64,000 nucleotides of DNA from Formosa agariphila KMM 3901 (GTDB lineage Bacteria; Bacteroidota; Bacteroidia; Flavobacteriales; Flavobacteriaceae): positions 2,019,351-2,083,350 of the forward strand of contig NZ_HG315671.1 in NCBI RefSeq assembly GCF_000723205.1, written 5' to 3'. This document shows positions 62,342-64,000 of this stretch, piece by piece. Under the pieces are notes generated by a model that had not been told where the DNA came from, ran no database searches, and saw only the letters and a list, made by a program, of their open reading frames with translations. Position 1 is the stretch's first letter; each line of letters begins with the position of its first letter. Made by a program: the position numbers and the translations under genes.

Positions 62342-63241
62342 TTACAATTGCTTAGCAAATTCAGTGGGTAATGCAGTAACCGACCTGATTTTAATGTCTT
62401 TATAATAGATTTCTGCGCCTTCACTCTGCAATTGGATTTTTCCTTTGGTTAATGGTTTAGCAACATCGTTCTCATTGTAAGTCACCGAGTTTTCCATGAC
62501 CAATACTACTTTGCCGTTTACAATATGATAGGCTTTATCGCCCAAGCACACCAAATCAATCTGATTCCACCCTTCTAATTTTCCGTAGTTCTCACTTTTT
62601 CTACAACGGCCGTCTTCACCTGTCTTAAACTGCTTATAATCGCTATTTGGATTGTAGATAAAAATATCCCAATCTGAATTTGGGTTTTCTTTCTTAATGG
62701 CTCTAATATCGGCTCCAGTACCCGCTATGGTATAATAATCGCCACAATCTTCTTCTTGAATCTGAAATTCTTGAGACTGCATCCAACAGTTCCAAAACGC
62801 GCCCTCTTCGCCAATAGCATGATACAACACACCGCTATCCATAGGCTTGTCTAAACGCGGTTCGTATTTCTTTTCGCCCCACTTAAACATCAAACTTAAA
62901 TGGTAGTTTTCGTATTCCTTTTTGCTGGTGACTGCCCCATATATTTCTCCCGAAACTTTTAGCACGGGTTCGCCATCCAGTTCTACTGTGGTAAACACGT
63001 TTAACGGATCGTTGTTTAATCCTAAGGGCGTGCCTTCGTCCATACCATTCCCTTTTTCGTACCCTTCAATAGCTACGGTGTGATGCGGAGCACCAACAAA
63101 CGCGTCCCAATTGCTCAGTTCTAAATCTAGGAGGTGTTCCCAAGTGTCGGCTTTGGGCGGATTGGAATTCCAAGAGGTCAGAGTTATACAAAGTAAAATT
63201 ACGGCAGTAGCCAAAAGGGTTGGTTTTAAAATAGTTTTCAT
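62342..63241 (-). CDS. DUF1080 (3-keto-disaccharide hydrolase-like) secreted protein
   Basis: 299 residues. A signal peptide ends near residue 24 (LTSWNSN). The DUF1080 jelly-roll domain (about 30-290) has the patterns YENYHLSLMFKWGEKKY, MDSGVLYHAIGE, the pair SQEFQIQEEDCGDY, and the end KGKIQLQSEGAEIYYKDIKI. Such proteins act on glycans in the periplasm. It is next to a glycosidase gene, so it likely belongs to a polysaccharide-use locus. Confidence 0.8.
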   Translation of the reverse strand: MKTILKPTLLATAVILLCITLTSWNSNPPKADTWEHLLDLELSNWDAFVGAPHHTVAIEGYEKGNGMDEGTPLGLNNDPLNVFTTVELDGEPVLKVSGEIYGAVTSKKEYENYHLSLMFKWGEKKYEPRLDKPMDSGVLYHAIGEEGAFWNCWMQSQEFQIQEEDCGDYYTIAGTGADIRAIKKENPNSDWDIFIYNPNSDYKQFKTGEDGRCRKSENYGKLEGWNQIDLVCLGDKAYHIVNGKVVLVMENSVTYNENDVAKPLTKGKIQLQSEGAEIYYKDIKIRSVTALPTEFAKQL

Positions 63242-63268
63242 AGATAGTTGTTTGTAATGATGTTTGTA

Positions 63269-64000
63269 TTATTGTTTTCGGTTGATGAGTTTCACAATGA
63301 AGACATTGTCTACGCCTTTAAATTTAGGGTTTACAACCAACCAACTTTTAAAGTCGACTTGATACGGCTCGGTATAAATTCCGGTAAGCGGATTAAACCA
63401 TTGAATTTCTAATTTCTCGGCTTTTGGCAATCCTTTTACAGCAAGCGCACTGTTGGCTTTTGGCATGTAGTATACAAATTCGCCATCCTCAGTATTTGCT
63501 AAACAATAGCCACTAGAATTGTAGCGATTGGTAGGTTGAAGTTTTTCAAAGTTAACTTTGTCTAGAAACGCTTGAAAGTGTTTGTAATATTCAAATTTAG
63601 GTTGCACAGTAACCTCATCGGCAAACGGATCGTAAATAACTACATTCCACGCCATCCCTTGCCAATAATAACTGGTATACGTGCCTGCAAAAGCACATTG
63701 ATAATTGCGCTCGATAGCAGAAATGGGATCGCTATAATTACTGTCTAGAAAAATATCGTACTGACAGGCTTCATACGCTCCATTTTCAAGATTTATAATG
63801 GGTTTATTAGGGTATTCTGCTTTTAAATTCAGCATTTTACTATAAATATCGGAGTGCCAGAATTGCGCAGAAATGATATCGACCTTATCCGGATTCGCCT
63901 CGCAATACTCGAAATCGTGAACCGTAACTAATCGCTTATACGCATCTAATGCTTTTAGTCGGTCTATACGCTCGGTAATGTAATTGGGGTCGTCGTAACC
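63269..64000 (-). CDS. Glycosidase (apiosidase/DUF4038-type), C-terminal part at window edge
   Basis: The frame is open from the right edge (64000) to the TAA at 63271-63269, about 243 residues. The visible part is the second half of a TIM barrel (VTVHDFEYCEANPDKV, IISAQFWHSDIYSKML, KPIINLENGAYEACQYDIFL, where Glu may be the nucleophile) and a C-terminal beta-sandwich (SSGYCLANTEDGEFVYYMPK) like the collagen-binding domain of DUF4038 glycosidases. It may act together with the DUF1080 protein that follows at 27 bp. Substrate unknown. Confidence 0.65.
   Translation of the reverse strand, partial: GYDDPNYITERIDRLKALDAYKRLVTVHDFEYCEANPDKVDIISAQFWHSDIYSKMLNLKAEYPNKPIINLENGAYEACQYDIFLDSNYSDPISAIERNYQCAFAGTYTSYYWQGMAWNVVIYDPFADEVTVQPKFEYYKHFQAFLDKVNFEKLQPTNRYNSSGYCLANTEDGEFVYYMPKANSALAVKGLPKAEKLEIQWFNPLTGIYTEPYQVDFKSWLVVNPKFKGVDNVFIVKLINRKQ

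Overview
The window comes from a member of the Bacteroidota, most probably a marine Flavobacteriaceae. It is AT-rich, has many short secreted lipoproteins with an ...(S/A)C lipobox, carries Bacteroidota-type -7 boxes (TAnnTTTG), and has families common in that group (DUF6090, DUF1566, Reg_prop propeller, LytTR/LytS pair, DUF2975+XRE pair). Almost every gene is on the minus strand. No rRNA, tRNA or CRISPR array was seen.

1-23.5 kb is ordinary chromosome: two DUF1566 paralogues, a LytS/LytTR two-component pair, a DJ-1/PfpI and ACT-domain pair, a serine hydrolase, hemG, a kinase-like phosphotransferase, an alpha/beta hydrolase, several lipoproteins, and a MarR-DUF4405-SIP locus with two matching operator palindromes. 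Several genes here are broken by single lesions: a LytTR frameshift, a serine hydrolase frameshift, an in-frame TAA in a VOC protein, a DUF4405 frameshift, and a stop inside a DUF1566 signal peptide. This is either real decay or sequence error at short indels.

23.8-53.9 kb is the most interesting part. About 17 imperfect inverted repeats of 71-195 bp separate small, unrelated genes that almost all read leftward. Their outer ends are GTT-type cores. The first 9-15 bases of a cassette (just after the core that precedes it) are repeated just beyond the attC-like site that follows the same cassette, in inverted orientation. This holds for the best eight cassettes. That is the signature of integron-type gene cassettes, because the two halves of each cassette's own site are reunited in a circle. 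The array divides into four sub-arrays (starting near 53.7, 48.4, 32.9 and 29.8 kb), each headed by a copy of one promoter-bearing element that ends at the same GTT junction, like a Pc/attI module. No integrase gene is in the window. The cargo includes a SIR2-HerA antiphage operon carried as one cassette, a DUF5677 two-gene cassette, an accessory methionine aminopeptidase, a fatty-acid hydroxylase, thioredoxin-like, XRE/DUF2975 and many lipoproteins. An IS3 element, an IS256-type element, a possible group II intron tail and several decayed genes interrupt the array. A LysR/MdaB divergent pair (33.2-34.8 kb) and three non-cassette genes (29.9-32.2 kb) lie between sub-arrays.

54-64 kb is ordinary chromosome again: Hsp20, two small proteins, a stand-alone trpB, an OYE-type flavin oxidoreductase, a MetE-like methyltransferase, and at the right edge a DUF1080 protein and the C-terminal part of a glycosidase. 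Several clear hairpin terminators and a 224-bp tandem repeat lie here.
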